This document shows, one piece after another, positions 7,665-15,028 of a DNA stretch of 64,000 nt. Each line of letters begins with the position of its first letter. Within the stretch, counting starts at the first letter, position 1. The position numbers were made by a program, and so were the translations under genes. Origin of the DNA: a virus; the IMG/VR virus record IMGVR_UViG_3300020371_000005, positions 17,362 to 81,361 of that record; one strand, given 5' to 3'. The notes under the pieces are model-generated. The model did no database searches. It saw nothing but the letters and a program-made list of their open reading frames with translations, and was not told the origin of the DNA.

Positions 7665-10109
7665 GTGCCACAACTGAGTTCTCTTGGAAAATCTGACGTA
7701 ATGGGTCGTGACGGGTTCACCTGGTGGGTGGGCGAAGTCGAATCCATTAAAGACCCACAACTGATGGGTCGCGTCAAAGTGCGTATTGTCGGTTGGTACA
7801 CTGGTGCTGGCGAGACATCGTATCTTGATGAAGTTCCAACAGAAGCTCTTCCGTGGGCAGCAGTTATGCTCCCCACTGACCAACCTGGTATCAAGAACAC
7901 TGGTACAAAGGGTGAACTACAGGTCGGTGCGGTTGTCTTAGGTTTCTTCCTCGATGGCGAGGAAGCACAGGTTCCGATTGTTCTCGGTTCTATTCGCGGT
8001 TTTAAGAACAAGGCGAGTAGTAAAGATCCAAGCGGAGAGCCGTCTACTGATGAGGGTGCTGAGGCAACAGTCTTGGCATCTTCTGACGAAGCACTTGAGG
8101 ATCTACCCCCTCAGGCAAAGACCATCACTGGTGAGGATGCACACGGCGGTCACCCATTCAATGTTGCTGGTAGTCAGACTCCTGGTGATGAAAATGGTGG
8201 TGAAGAAAAGAGTCGTGGTATAATTTCTCAACTTGAAGAAAATACTCCTGGTCACTACGCAACTAACCCTATCAAAGTTCCCGCTGAGGCACAGGGTATT
8301 GCTGATGGTTTGAGTGGACCTAATGGTGAAGGTTTTGAGAAAGACCTCAATAGGATGTTGACCGAGTTTGGTCAACTTGGCGGATCCCTCGCCCAAGGTA
8401 AAGATGGTAACCTTGTATCTCTCATCACTGGTAAGAAGGTGAGAAACAATATCATCTCCGAGACGTTAGCAGGTATTAAGAATGCTGTTAGCGGTGCCAT
8501 TAGTGGCATTATGTCGTCGCTCAAGAGTATCCTTGCACAAGGCATTGAACAACTGCTGAATACTCTTCTCTCTGCACTGAGCAACATCATTCCACTGGGC
8601 ATTCTGAACACACTGATGCAACTCGCTGAGTTCATCTTCAGTCTGTTCTGTAATTTTGAAGCAAGTTATATCTTGGGTGCTATTAGGGGTGCACTAGGAA
8701 ATATATCAGGATTTGCCTCAGATATTGCGGGTAAGGTCGTTGACAAAGTTGTCGGCGGTCTTGCTTCTAAAGTTCAAAACACTGTGAACAAAGTGGTTGG
8801 TAATATCCAAGCACAGATGGGAAAAGTTGCAGCAATCGGTCAGAAGATTGTTCAGGCAGTTGCAGTTGCTAAGAAAGGACTGGACGCAGCAAAGAAACTT
8901 GGTGGTTCTCTTCAGTCACTTTTTAGTTTTGACTTCTCCAAGATCAACTGGTCTTCTTTGATCACAATTCTTCTCAACATCCTTAAGGCACTTTTCGGTA
9001 ATAAGGATTGCGGACGATCGTTAGCACCACCTAAACAAAAATTCTGGTTACCACTATTAGGAACATCGACGTGTACGTCAGTTCCCGAGTATCTCCAGCA
9101 GGAAATCACTATTGATAGTTCCACTGGAAATCCAAAATCCAAGGGTGACTACTTCTCTGACCTGTTTACTAACATTGACACCTACGCTACGCAGGTGACA
9201 ACGTTCTTGAATGGTGCAAAAACAATTCAGGATGCCACCCCAGGTAAAGAGAAAACTATTGTTCAACACAGTGGTGGTCAAACCACGATTGCTACGGCAA
9301 TGGGTGACCAACACACAAACATTCCTGGTAATGAAACCAAGATTATTGGTAACGATGATTGTAAGACAGTCAAAGCAAACAAAGCGATGACTATCGAAGG
9401 TGACTTCACCCTGAAGGTTATGGGTGATTTCAACCTGGAAGTTCAAGGTACCCAAAACATCAACGTCTCTCAGGGTGTTGAAACTGATGAAGGCGGTGAA
9501 CCTGCTGGTGACGCAAAGCAGAAGAAGGGTGCACAAACATTTGCATCAGACTACGACGTTATCTACGAGGGTGACTGGAAAGTACAAGCACCCAACGTCA
9601 CATTGTCTGCGCTGAACGACTTAGACCTTAACGGTTCTGCTGTTACAGTCAAGGCATCTTCCTTGATGAACTCTATCTCTGGTGAGATCATCAACGAGTG
9701 TGCTTGGAAAACTGAGTTCATCAACAACGTGCACTTCTCCCTGATCGGGATGATGAACCCAATTCCTGCTCTGACTGGTCGTCTGACACTGATCAAGGGT
9801 CCTGATATTACTATCTGTGGTACTGGTCTTGGAACTTCTCCTCTCCCTGCTGCTCATATTCGTATTACTGAGTGTGCTACCATTCCTGGTGGTATCGTTG
9901 ATATGGTTAACGGTTCTGCTGGAGGACACGTGACGATGGTGAATACCGCTGCTGGTGGTATTGGTGAATTTGTAAACGGTGGCGCAGGTGCTATCGTAAA
10001 CAACGTCACAACAGGTGTCGCTTCTTACAACGTCGGTTCTGGTATTATGACAGTCGGTTGCTTGGGTGGTCCTACCCAGGTCTATGGATTGCCACTTCTG
10101 CTGAATTGA
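7665..10109 (+). CDS. 5: gp5-like baseplate hub/central spike protein (no lysozyme domain)
   Basis: This 814-residue protein opens with an OB-fold of the gp5/VgrG type (WWVGEVESIKDPQLMGRVKV ... LPWAAVMLP ... VGAVVLGFFLDG, about residues 20-110). The middle (about 230-450) is helical and hydrophobic. From about 530 come short repeats such as GNETKIIGNDDCKTVKANKA and TIEGDFTLKVMGDFNLEVQG, the intertwined beta-helix of the membrane-piercing spike. The T4 gp5 lysozyme domain is missing, as is usual in cyanophages. The start used is GTG 7665 behind a late promoter; ATG 7701 is an alternative that would still keep the OB-fold. Acts as the cell-puncturing needle under gp27, probably capped by the PAAR-like protein encoded at 48.2 kb. 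Confidence 0.8.
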   Translation: MPQLSSLGKSDVMGRDGFTWWVGEVESIKDPQLMGRVKVRIVGWYTGAGETSYLDEVPTEALPWAAVMLPTDQPGIKNTGTKGELQVGAVVLGFFLDGEEAQVPIVLGSIRGFKNKASSKDPSGEPSTDEGAEATVLASSDEALEDLPPQAKTITGEDAHGGHPFNVAGSQTPGDENGGEEKSRGIISQLEENTPGHYATNPIKVPAEAQGIADGLSGPNGEGFEKDLNRMLTEFGQLGGSLAQGKDGNLVSLITGKKVRNNIISETLAGIKNAVSGAISGIMSSLKSILAQGIEQLLNTLLSALSNIIPLGILNTLMQLAEFIFSLFCNFEASYILGAIRGALGNISGFASDIAGKVVDKVVGGLASKVQNTVNKVVGNIQAQMGKVAAIGQKIVQAVAVAKKGLDAAKKLGGSLQSLFSFDFSKINWSSLITILLNILKALFGNKDCGRSLAPPKQKFWLPLLGTSTCTSVPEYLQQEITIDSSTGNPKSKGDYFSDLFTNIDTYATQVTTFLNGAKTIQDATPGKEKTIVQHSGGQTTIATAMGDQHTNIPGNETKIIGNDDCKTVKANKAMTIEGDFTLKVMGDFNLEVQGTQNINVSQGVETDEGGEPAGDAKQKKGAQTFASDYDVIYEGDWKVQAPNVTLSALNDLDLNGSAVTVKASSLMNSISGEIINECAWKTEFINNVHFSLIGMMNPIPALTGRLTLIKGPDITICGTGLGTSPLPAAHIRITECATIPGGIVDMVNGSAGGHVTMVNTAAGGIGEFVNGGAGAIVNNVTTGVASYNVGSGIMTVGCLGGPTQVYGLPLLLN

Positions 10110-10118
10110 TGCTATAAT
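10089..10118 (+). promoter_or_regulatory. sigma70-like promoter TTGCCA-N18-TATAAT
   Basis: A TTGCCA -35 (10089-10094, inside the end of the gp5-like gene) and an exact TATAAT -10 (10113-10118) are 18 bases apart. Transcription would begin near 10125 and cover the block of small genes to about 13.65 kb. The leader CTCAG-TTCAAC-CTGAG (10122-10137) can pair over the GAGG ribosome site of the first gene. Confidence 0.55.
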
Positions 10119-10140
10119 AATCTCAGTTCAACCTGAGGTT

Positions 10141-10293
10141 ATGCAAGGTCGGAAGTACGAGGTGCTGATGCGCCGTCCATCTGGACCACACAAACGTGTC
10201 ATCGTTGAGGATTGCTATACAATCCAAGAAGCGAGGCAACGTGCTGCATCTATGTACGGTCTTGAAGTCATTGATGCATACCCCAAATCCTGA
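10141..10293 (+). CDS. small conserved-type hypothetical protein (50 aa)
   Basis: Encodes a basic 50-residue protein starting MQGRKYEVLMRRPSGPHKRV and ending YGLEVIDAYPKS, with alternating beta strands and one helix (EARQRAASMYG). The ATG follows CCTGAGGTT, a convincing ribosome site. First gene of the small-gene block behind the TATAAT promoter. No function recognised; compact alpha/beta DNA- or RNA-binding folds have this look, but that is a guess. Confidence 0.5.
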   Translation: MQGRKYEVLMRRPSGPHKRVIVEDCYTIQEARQRAASMYGLEVIDAYPKS

Positions 10294-10300
10294 ATACATA

Positions 10301-10489
10301 ATGGAAGAAACATTTGTTGATTATGTTTGGATCGATTTTCCAAAACGCTCCCTGTCCATACAAGATAATGAGGGACGCCTTGAAAAAGTTAAGTTCGATT
10401 GGACGGAAGAAGGAGCAGAAGGATTCACCGAATTCGTAGAGGTGCTCCACCAACACACAACACCTGAGATGAGACATTATCAGTTATGA
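10301..10489 (+). CDS. small acidic hypothetical protein (62 aa)
   Basis: ATG 10301 starts eight bases after the previous stop and gives METFV-type sequence MEETFVDYVWIDFPKRS, strand-rich then helical, acidic overall. Its stop overlaps the next ATG in an ATGA junction, indicating translational coupling. A longer frame from upstream is rejected because it would run through the preceding gene. No function recognised. Confidence 0.5.
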   Translation: MEETFVDYVWIDFPKRSLSIQDNEGRLEKVKFDWTEEGAEGFTEFVEVLHQHTTPEMRHYQL

Positions 10490-10779
10490 TTAGAGTAACA
10501 GTTGAGGAAGCACAGACGAATTTTGACTTCCTTATGACATTAGTTGAGCGTGGCGAAACCATCTTGATTGAAGGCGAGAAGGGTAATGTCGTGATGGCAC
10601 CTGTTGCCCAAACAAACAACACGATCAACGATCAAATCGAAGAGGCACTCCTAGAGCGTGAGAAGCAGGCACAGTACGGTGGTCCTGCTCCTATCCCTGG
10701 AACCAATCTGCCCTCTGCCGCAGAACTTGCCTCATTCGTTGCACAAGAAACTGCCTCTGCACACAAGGATCTTAAATGA
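10486..10779 (+). CDS. Phd/YefM-like antitoxin domain protein
   Basis: This 97-residue protein begins IRVTVEEAQTNFDFLMTLVE, then RGETILIEGEKGNVVMAPV. This is the beta-alpha-alpha-beta-beta pattern of Phd/YefM antitoxins, in which V-x-EA-x-x-x-F...L...V-x-x-GE-x-x-x-I...G is the DNA-binding and dimerising part. The C-terminal half is polar and could be a toxin-binding tail (helix NDQIEEALLEREKQAQYG, then a Pro-rich stretch). No recognisable Doc or YoeB toxin gene is adjacent, so it may counter a host toxin or act as a repressor. Starts in an ATGA overlap with the previous gene and ends in another. The fold call is from pattern only. Confidence 0.55.
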   Translation: MIRVTVEEAQTNFDFLMTLVERGETILIEGEKGNVVMAPVAQTNNTINDQIEEALLEREKQAQYGGPAPIPGTNLPSAAELASFVAQETASAHKDLK

Positions 10780-11087
10780 ACAACGATCGAAACGACCTTA
10801 TTGCCGACTACTGGACAGCACCAACACCACCTGTATCACCTGCACAATGGCAATCGGTTTATGAAAAGCAAAGGCGAGATCGCCTTGGAGACATTATTGT
10901 AGATTATCTTGGCGATGAAACAGTTACACCTCGTAGAGTTTATGAAGAACTTCTGGCAGAAGTTGATTCATATCGCAAGTACCATAAAGAGGGGTTGGAT
11001 AGGGCAAACGAACTCTACGACCTCCTCCTCGGATTCAGACCAGGAGAACTTACTCCTGAAGATGTCGAAAATGGGGTTGGAGGATGA
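10776..11087 (+). CDS. hypothetical helical protein (103 aa)
   Basis: Starts MNNDRNDLIADYWTAPTPP in an ATGA overlap with the Phd-like gene. Residues 25-90 are mainly charged helix (YEKQRRDRLGDIIVDYL ... EELLAEVDSYRKYHKEG ... ANELYDLLLG). If the upstream gene is an antitoxin this would be its operon partner, but no toxin active-site pattern is visible. No family recognised. Confidence 0.5.
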   Translation: MNNDRNDLIADYWTAPTPPVSPAQWQSVYEKQRRDRLGDIIVDYLGDETVTPRRVYEELLAEVDSYRKYHKEGLDRANELYDLLLGFRPGELTPEDVENGVGG

Positions 11088-11190
11088 GTGGAACGACTAT
11101 GTTGACTGTTGCGATGCTTTAGATGTCAAACCAAACCTCCGAAGATTCATCAGATACAACGAACTCTACCCTAGAACCACCCATTCCTAA
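11062..11190 (+). CDS. small hypothetical protein (42 aa)
   Basis: Begins MSKMGLEDEWNDYVDCCDAL and overlaps the end of the preceding gene by 26 bases in another frame. It is acidic with two adjacent cysteines and ends RYNELYPRTTHS. The start could also be ATG 11071. Overlap with genes on both sides makes this uncertain, though the style matches other cyanophage mini-genes. Confidence 0.35.
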   Translation: MSKMGLEDEWNDYVDCCDALDVKPNLRRFIRYNELYPRTTHS

Positions 11191-11299
11191 TATTATTGGT
11201 CTGGGTGTTTTGTTTTTAGGTACACTTGCAACCATTGCATATGGTTATTTTCACGGCAATATGCATTTGATTACTACATTGAAAAATGCTAGAGGATGA
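11123..11299 (+). CDS. small single-pass membrane protein (58 aa)
   Basis: ATG 11123 lies inside the previous small gene, in a different frame. The product has a Ser/Thr-rich acidic N-terminus (MSNQTSEDSSDTTNSTLEPP), one transmembrane helix (NIIGLGVLFLGTLATIAYGY) and a short basic tail (LKNARG), so it should sit with its N-terminus outside or in the lumen. Its size and layout recall small photosystem subunits, but I could not match any specific one. Its stop overlaps the start of the first cpeT-like gene. Confidence 0.45.
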   Translation: MSNQTSEDSSDTTNSTLEPPIPNIIGLGVLFLGTLATIAYGYFHGNMHLITTLKNARG

Positions 11300-11726
11300 G
11301 TTTACTGAATTTTTATTAGGACACTGGGACAACGCATACCAAGCACAGTGCAATCCTTCAAACTGGGCACACATTCATTACAAATGGTACTTGGTTGGGA
11401 ATACATTGTGCTCAAAACAATGGTATGAGTGGAGTGGACAAACATACCGTGAACGATCACATAAAGTGAAAGAAGTTGACGGTAAGATTCTCCTGGAAAC
11501 TTTTCGTGATGCAAACATCAAAGAAACCGATATGTGGTTTGAAAAAACTGATAAAGGTTTCAAGGGTGGCACCATAGAAGGTGCTGTAAATCACAAAGGT
11601 GTAAAGGTATTTTCCGAAGTTGTTATCACCAAAGATAAGTTTACCACTGTAGATAAAGGTGATGATGGTGTAACCTGGGGTAACACTCCTGGACCTTTTG
11701 TCTTCAAAAGAAAATATATAGATTAG
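11286..11726 (+). CDS. cpeT: CpeT/CpcT-family phycobiliprotein lyase, copy 1
   Basis: This 146-residue protein shows the T-type lyase pattern: FLLGHWDNAYQAQCNPSNWA (usual form G-x-W-x-N-x-x-QA-x-x-x-P-x-x-x-A), HIHYKWY, KQWYE, YRERSHKV and the C-terminal GVTWGNTPGPFVFKRKY. CpeT/CpcT lyases attach a bilin to the beta subunit of phycoerythrin or phycocyanin, and cyanophage CpeT is an established auxiliary protein. Length is short of cyanobacterial CpeT (about 200), as expected for phage forms. It is the first of two tandem, divergent copies. Confidence 0.75.
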   Translation: MLEDEFTEFLLGHWDNAYQAQCNPSNWAHIHYKWYLVGNTLCSKQWYEWSGQTYRERSHKVKEVDGKILLETFRDANIKETDMWFEKTDKGFKGGTIEGAVNHKGVKVFSEVVITKDKFTTVDKGDDGVTWGNTPGPFVFKRKYID

Positions 11727-11730
11727 AATT

Positions 11731-12177
11731 ATGGAGAAGTTTCTAGACCTATTCGTTCATCATTGGCATAATCTTCGGCAAGCACAACATTCACCAGCAT
11801 CTTTTGCATACGTTCATTACGAGGTGACCTGGGATGGTGAACAACTGAAGACTAAGCAGTGGTATGATTATGAGGGTCCCGATAAACCGTATCGCGAACG
11901 ACAACATAACGTCAGTGATATGGAGGACGGTAAAGTTTTACTTGAAACTTTCAACAATTTCGTTAAACTAGCGGATACCATCTTTGTCCCAACTCCTGAA
12001 GGTTTTATCGGACAAACAGAAGATGGTTACTTCGATCCCCAAGGTAGAAGAGTTGAAACCAAAGTTACCCTCACGAATACTGAATTCGCTACTAGCGATA
12101 AAGGATGGGATAGAAATGGCAACTTACTGTGGGGCTCAGAAAAAGGACCGTTTGTGTTTAACCGATGTACAAAGTAA
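11731..12177 (+). CDS. cpeT: CpeT/CpcT-family phycobiliprotein lyase, copy 2
   Basis: This 148-residue protein starts four bases after copy 1 with MEKFLDLFVHHWHNLRQAQ, then SPASFAYVHYEV, KQWYDYEG, PYRERQHNV, LLETFNNF and the C-terminal LLWGSEKGPFVFNRC. It has the same landmarks as copy 1 in the same order but only about a third of residues look identical, so the pair is either an old duplication or two separate acquisitions. Two T-type lyases could serve two attachment sites or two bilins. Overlaps the next gene by 13 bases. Confidence 0.75.
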   Translation: MEKFLDLFVHHWHNLRQAQHSPASFAYVHYEVTWDGEQLKTKQWYDYEGPDKPYRERQHNVSDMEDGKVLLETFNNFVKLADTIFVPTPEGFIGQTEDGYFDPQGRRVETKVTLTNTEFATSDKGWDRNGNLLWGSEKGPFVFNRCTK

Positions 12178-12437
12178 CTTTCGATTATCGTCTACTAATT
12201 CAGGACACCAAGTATGCACCTATCGTGTGCAAGTTTTGGTATATTAACGGTGTTCCATACACTTTTGATGAAATCGACTTTCCAGAAATCGAACTCCTTG
12301 AGAGTTGCGAACTAATAGAACCTTGGACTATTGATGAACTATATAAGTGGAGCAGTTACCTTGTTATGGAAGAGATGCACCCTCTCCTCTTTGAGTTTGA
12401 GGATCAGATAGAATGTGAATGTGAATTGCCAAATTAG
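12165..12437 (+). CDS. hypothetical acidic protein (90 aa)
   Basis: Starts MYKVTFDYRLLIQDTKYAPI and is rich in Glu, Trp and Tyr (EPWTIDELYKWSSYLVME). Overlaps the end of cpeT copy 2. Its stop codon TAG (12435-12437) is also bases 8-10 of the downstream tRNA, a 10-base overlap. No family recognised. Confidence 0.5.
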   Translation: MYKVTFDYRLLIQDTKYAPIVCKFWYINGVPYTFDEIDFPEIELLESCELIEPWTIDELYKWSSYLVMEEMHPLLFEFEDQIECECELPN

Positions 12438-12501
12438 CTCAGCTGGATAGAGCAACGGTTTTGTAAACCGTAGGTCGTCGGTTCAAGTCCGACATTTGGC
12501 T
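12428..12501 (+). tRNA. tRNA-Thr (anticodon TGT)
   Basis: A full cloverleaf can be drawn: acceptor GCCAAAT/ATTTGGC, D-arm GCTC-AGCTGGATA-GAGC, anticodon stem ACGGT/ACCGT with loop TTTGTAA (anticodon TGT), variable AGGTC, T-arm GTCGG-TTCAAGT-CCGAC, discriminator T. Length is 74 bases. CCA is not encoded. It reads ACA/ACG threonine codons, and phage tRNAs of this kind usually supplement codons rarer in the host. Confidence 0.95.
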
Positions 12502-12516
12502 CTCTGTCATTTTATT

Positions 12517-12717
12517 ATGAACGATTCTTCTAACTATGTCTTCGGCGGATTCCCAGTGACATCTGTCAACATACTACGCCTCATCAGCGAACTGGAGGGT
12601 TCATACCAACTTACCAAGTATATGGGTTTCAAGGAGGATATGGACACTTTGGAAGAAATCAAGAAGAGATACTATAAGATGTATTTCAAACTTGCAAAAG
12701 AGGAGAAATCGTGCTAG
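12517..12717 (+). CDS. hypothetical protein (66 aa)
   Basis: ATG 12517 is 15 bases after the tRNA. Product begins MNDSSNYVFGGFPVTSVNIL and continues as a charged amphipathic helix (EDMDTLEEIKKRYYKMYF). No function recognised. Confidence 0.45.
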   Translation: MNDSSNYVFGGFPVTSVNILRLISELEGSYQLTKYMGFKEDMDTLEEIKKRYYKMYFKLAKEEKSC

Positions 12718-12742
12718 GTTATGCTTGAAAAGTTTCATCGCT

Positions 12743-12943
12743 ATGACACACTACAAACCCTATAGTCCAGAATGGCATAGGCAACGCTACCTCAAGGAAG
12801 CGTTACTAAAGTATCTTGACGATGGTGTAGACAATAATGCAATCTACACAGACATTCTGGACATCCTCCAAGAGAGATCCGAGTCAGCATATGCTGAATA
12901 TGAACGGGTCACAGAGTTGGAATCAATGCTTCAATCTAAATAG
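12743..12943 (+). CDS. hypothetical helical protein (66 aa)
   Basis: Starts MTHYKPYSPEWHRQRYLKEA, entirely helical with a conserved-looking acidic C-terminus (YAEYERVTELESMLQSK). The YSPEWHRQRYLKEAL stretch resembles small proteins I associate with T4-like cyanophages, but no function is known to me. Confidence 0.5.
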   Translation: MTHYKPYSPEWHRQRYLKEALLKYLDDGVDNNAIYTDILDILQERSESAYAEYERVTELESMLQSK

Positions 12944-12962
12944 TCCGAACGCAGTACCGTCA

Positions 12963-13274
12963 ATGCTCTCAACCGCATATCGTCTCAGATTGGAATCAAT
13001 CTGTCGTTGCATCGCTAATAATGAAGAAGTTCCCCTGGAAGATATGATCTGGGCGGAAAAACTAGCAAAAGCACATACACTCGCACGTGATTGGTTAAAC
13101 AAGGCACGTCGTCAATCCAATGGAATTGAGGAGGGTAGTATGGAGGATTTTATGAATAAGATGGGTTTAGGAGATCCCGATCCATCTAACCACAAAACAG
13201 GGTTCTCTGGTGCAGACGAAATCGTGGACTGGTTCCAACGTGACAAACCTGATGATTGGAGGCAACGTGACTGA
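12963..13274 (+). CDS. hypothetical protein (103 aa)
   Basis: Begins MLSTAYRLRLESICRCIANN, then EVPLEDMIWAEKLAKAHTLA and a polar C-terminus ending IVDWFQRDKPDDWRQRD. Helical, with two cysteines near the N-terminus. Its final codons overlap the GTG start of the next gene within the sequence GGAGGCAACGTGA. Confidence 0.5.
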   Translation: MLSTAYRLRLESICRCIANNEEVPLEDMIWAEKLAKAHTLARDWLNKARRQSNGIEEGSMEDFMNKMGLGDPDPSNHKTGFSGADEIVDWFQRDKPDDWRQRD

Positions 13275-13428
13275 TACTACTAATCTGAACATTGCCAAGA
13301 ATTTGGTTGAGAAAATCGAAGAACTCTTAGATGGTGGCAAAGCACATTATCTTGAGTGCTCTGACCGTACTACGCATCACAAAAAAATCGTAATCGAATA
13401 CGATCATTCTACTAGGGAGGCAACGTGA
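13267..13428 (+). CDS. small hypothetical protein (53 aa), GTG start
   Basis: The GTG at 13267 is preceded by a perfect GGAGG at ideal spacing and overlaps the previous stop. The product (VTDTTNLNIAKNLVEKIEEL then a short strand pair ending HSTREAT) is small and acidic. It ends in a second identical GGAGGCAACGTGA junction that starts the next gene. Function unknown. Confidence 0.5.
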   Translation: MTDTTNLNIAKNLVEKIEELLDGGKAHYLECSDRTTHHKKIVIEYDHSTREAT

Positions 13429-13655
13429 TTGAAGCAGACATCGTTTTGTATTCCGACGGCGGACAGGAGTCTGAGAGAGCGGAAGCGTTACTCAAAACAG
13501 ACGCATTGAGGTACAAAAAGTACGTTCTGGGAAAAGATTTTTCTAAGACAGAATTTGAAATGGAGTTTGGTGGCGATGCCCACTATCCTCAATTAAATGT
13601 TGGAAGTAAACACGTAGGTGGACTGAAAGAGTTTCTCCAACACCTCTATATGTGA
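13425..13655 (+). CDS. glutaredoxin-fold protein lacking the CxxC active site
   Basis: This 76-residue protein aligns with glutaredoxins: strand DIVLYSD, a helix SERAEALLKT, YPQLNVGSKHVGGLKEF giving the cis-proline and the glutathione-binding GG, and a final helix. Where glutaredoxin has C-P-Y-C this protein has Q-E-S-E, so both catalytic cysteines are missing and disulfide exchange is not expected. Cyanophages often carry normal glutaredoxins. This one may be a binding-only derivative. GTG start with AGGGAGG at good spacing. Confidence 0.6.
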   Translation: MIEADIVLYSDGGQESERAEALLKTDALRYKKYVLGKDFSKTEFEMEFGGDAHYPQLNVGSKHVGGLKEFLQHLYM

Positions 13656-13659
13656 ACAG

Positions 13660-13667
13660 TATAAATA
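13660..13667 (+). promoter_or_regulatory. late promoter TATAAATA
   Basis: Exact match to the T4 late -10 octamer, 29 bases before the GTG of the 441-residue virion protein, at the head of the fibre gene block. Confidence 0.65.
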
Positions 13668-13695
13668 GGTTTGTATAAATTAGCGCCTGAGTTAA

Positions 13696-15021
13696 GTGGG
13701 TACAAAAAGAATATCACAATTAGAGACTCTGGCAGATGCCGTCTTGACGGGAGAAGCAATTCTCCCCGTTGTTATCTCTGACCCACTGATCCCAAATAGA
13801 AAAGCGAAGATCAATCAACTTTTCAAAGGGGTTAGTGCAGGATCTCAGTCAGCACCAGGACTTTGTTTCGACCTGGACCGCGACACTGGTCTATACCAGA
13901 ACGCATACGATGAGATTGGTATGGCATTCGGTACGTCTTCAATGTACTACCGAAAGCAGAACAACGCCGATGGATCTGCTACGATTCGTATGATCGCAGG
14001 TGACACAACGTCATCTAACGTCAACATTGATATGCGTCCGCAGGGATCTGGAAGATTCCTTGTGAATGGACCTGCTGAATTCCAAGACGTGAACCTTCTG
14101 ATCGCTGACGATCAGAACCCTGACAAGAAAGCAAAATTTGAAGTTTCTGGTGTCTCAACAGGCGCGGGTATCAGAACATTTGCGCTTCCTAGCACGGGTC
14201 AGTTCACATCTACAACTCTTCTTGGTAATGATACAGCGCAGACAATCAGTAACAAGACGATCATCATCAAGGATGGTGACCTGAGAATTACTGGTTCTTC
14301 TGACACTGGTAAGATTGCACTGTTTGAAACTGATGCTTGGGAAGCACCAGGAACGCACATCTATCGTCTTCCTGACTATGGAACGACTGCTGCACAATCG
14401 ACACTGATTGATACTATTACTGAACAGAACGTCAGTAATAAGAACTTCATCAATCCGTCAATCTCAAACATTGAATCTGGTGATCCCAATGCTCCAACAC
14501 CAAAGGTTACCTTCCTTTCTGGTGATGTGACATCTGATCGTGTTGTGACTTTCCCTGACCAGTCTATGACTGTTGCAGGTACAGAGTCTTCACAAACACT
14601 GAAGAACAAAGATTACGCTGATCCTCGTTTTGCTGATGGTACAGACATCACAAAGCGTGTCCAGTTTGATCTTTCGGAAATGCCTGGCGCTACTATTAAC
14701 CGCTATTCATTCCCATATCAAAATCTGAACGTACCGATTTCGGAAAACAATGTTTTTGTTACCGAGAAGGCACGTCAGGTGTTGTCCGACAAGTCAATCG
14801 TTGGACTCAGACTGATCGATGAAACAAACGATCAAAACCAGGTGAATCTGGTACTGGACAACATTACTGGTACTAAATCTATTAGATTCCCGAATGCAGA
14901 TGCAACTCTGCTTTCAACCGAAAACGTCGGAACACTGGGTGTTAGCTTTGGTGGTCCGATTTCTGCTCCCGACCTCGGTGGTAGACTTAGACTCCAACAA
15001 CACTTTACAGCAGGATGGTAA
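13696..15021 (+). CDS. virion structural (tail fibre/baseplate-associated) protein
   Basis: This 441-residue protein starts at GTG 13696 with MGTKRISQLETLADA, a pattern often seen at the start of cyanophage fibre proteins. Beta-rich repeats follow, with phrases such as AQTISNKTIIIKDGDLRITG, QNVSNKNFINPSI, TLKNKDYADPRF and ARQVLSDKSIVGLRL: a roughly 60-residue unit with a TLTNKT-like turn repeated about five times, typical of trimeric fibre shafts. Its position after a late promoter and before other fibre genes suggests a gp9/gp10-like or long-fibre role, but no specific T4 counterpart can be assigned. Confidence 0.55.
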   Translation: MGTKRISQLETLADAVLTGEAILPVVISDPLIPNRKAKINQLFKGVSAGSQSAPGLCFDLDRDTGLYQNAYDEIGMAFGTSSMYYRKQNNADGSATIRMIAGDTTSSNVNIDMRPQGSGRFLVNGPAEFQDVNLLIADDQNPDKKAKFEVSGVSTGAGIRTFALPSTGQFTSTTLLGNDTAQTISNKTIIIKDGDLRITGSSDTGKIALFETDAWEAPGTHIYRLPDYGTTAAQSTLIDTITEQNVSNKNFINPSISNIESGDPNAPTPKVTFLSGDVTSDRVVTFPDQSMTVAGTESSQTLKNKDYADPRFADGTDITKRVQFDLSEMPGATINRYSFPYQNLNVPISENNVFVTEKARQVLSDKSIVGLRLIDETNDQNQVNLVLDNITGTKSIRFPNADATLLSTENVGTLGVSFGGPISAPDLGGRLRLQQHFTAGW

Positions 15022-15028
15022 TTAACAA

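Noticed and set aside
7665-10109. Lysozyme domain as in T4 gp5
   Set aside because: No glutamate-containing T4-lysozyme motif is visible between the OB-fold and the beta-helix; the intervening part is hydrophobic helix.
11123-11299. Considered as a photosystem small subunit (PsbN, PsbX, PetM, Hli type)
   Set aside because: Only the general size and single helix agree; none of the specific residues of these families could be matched.
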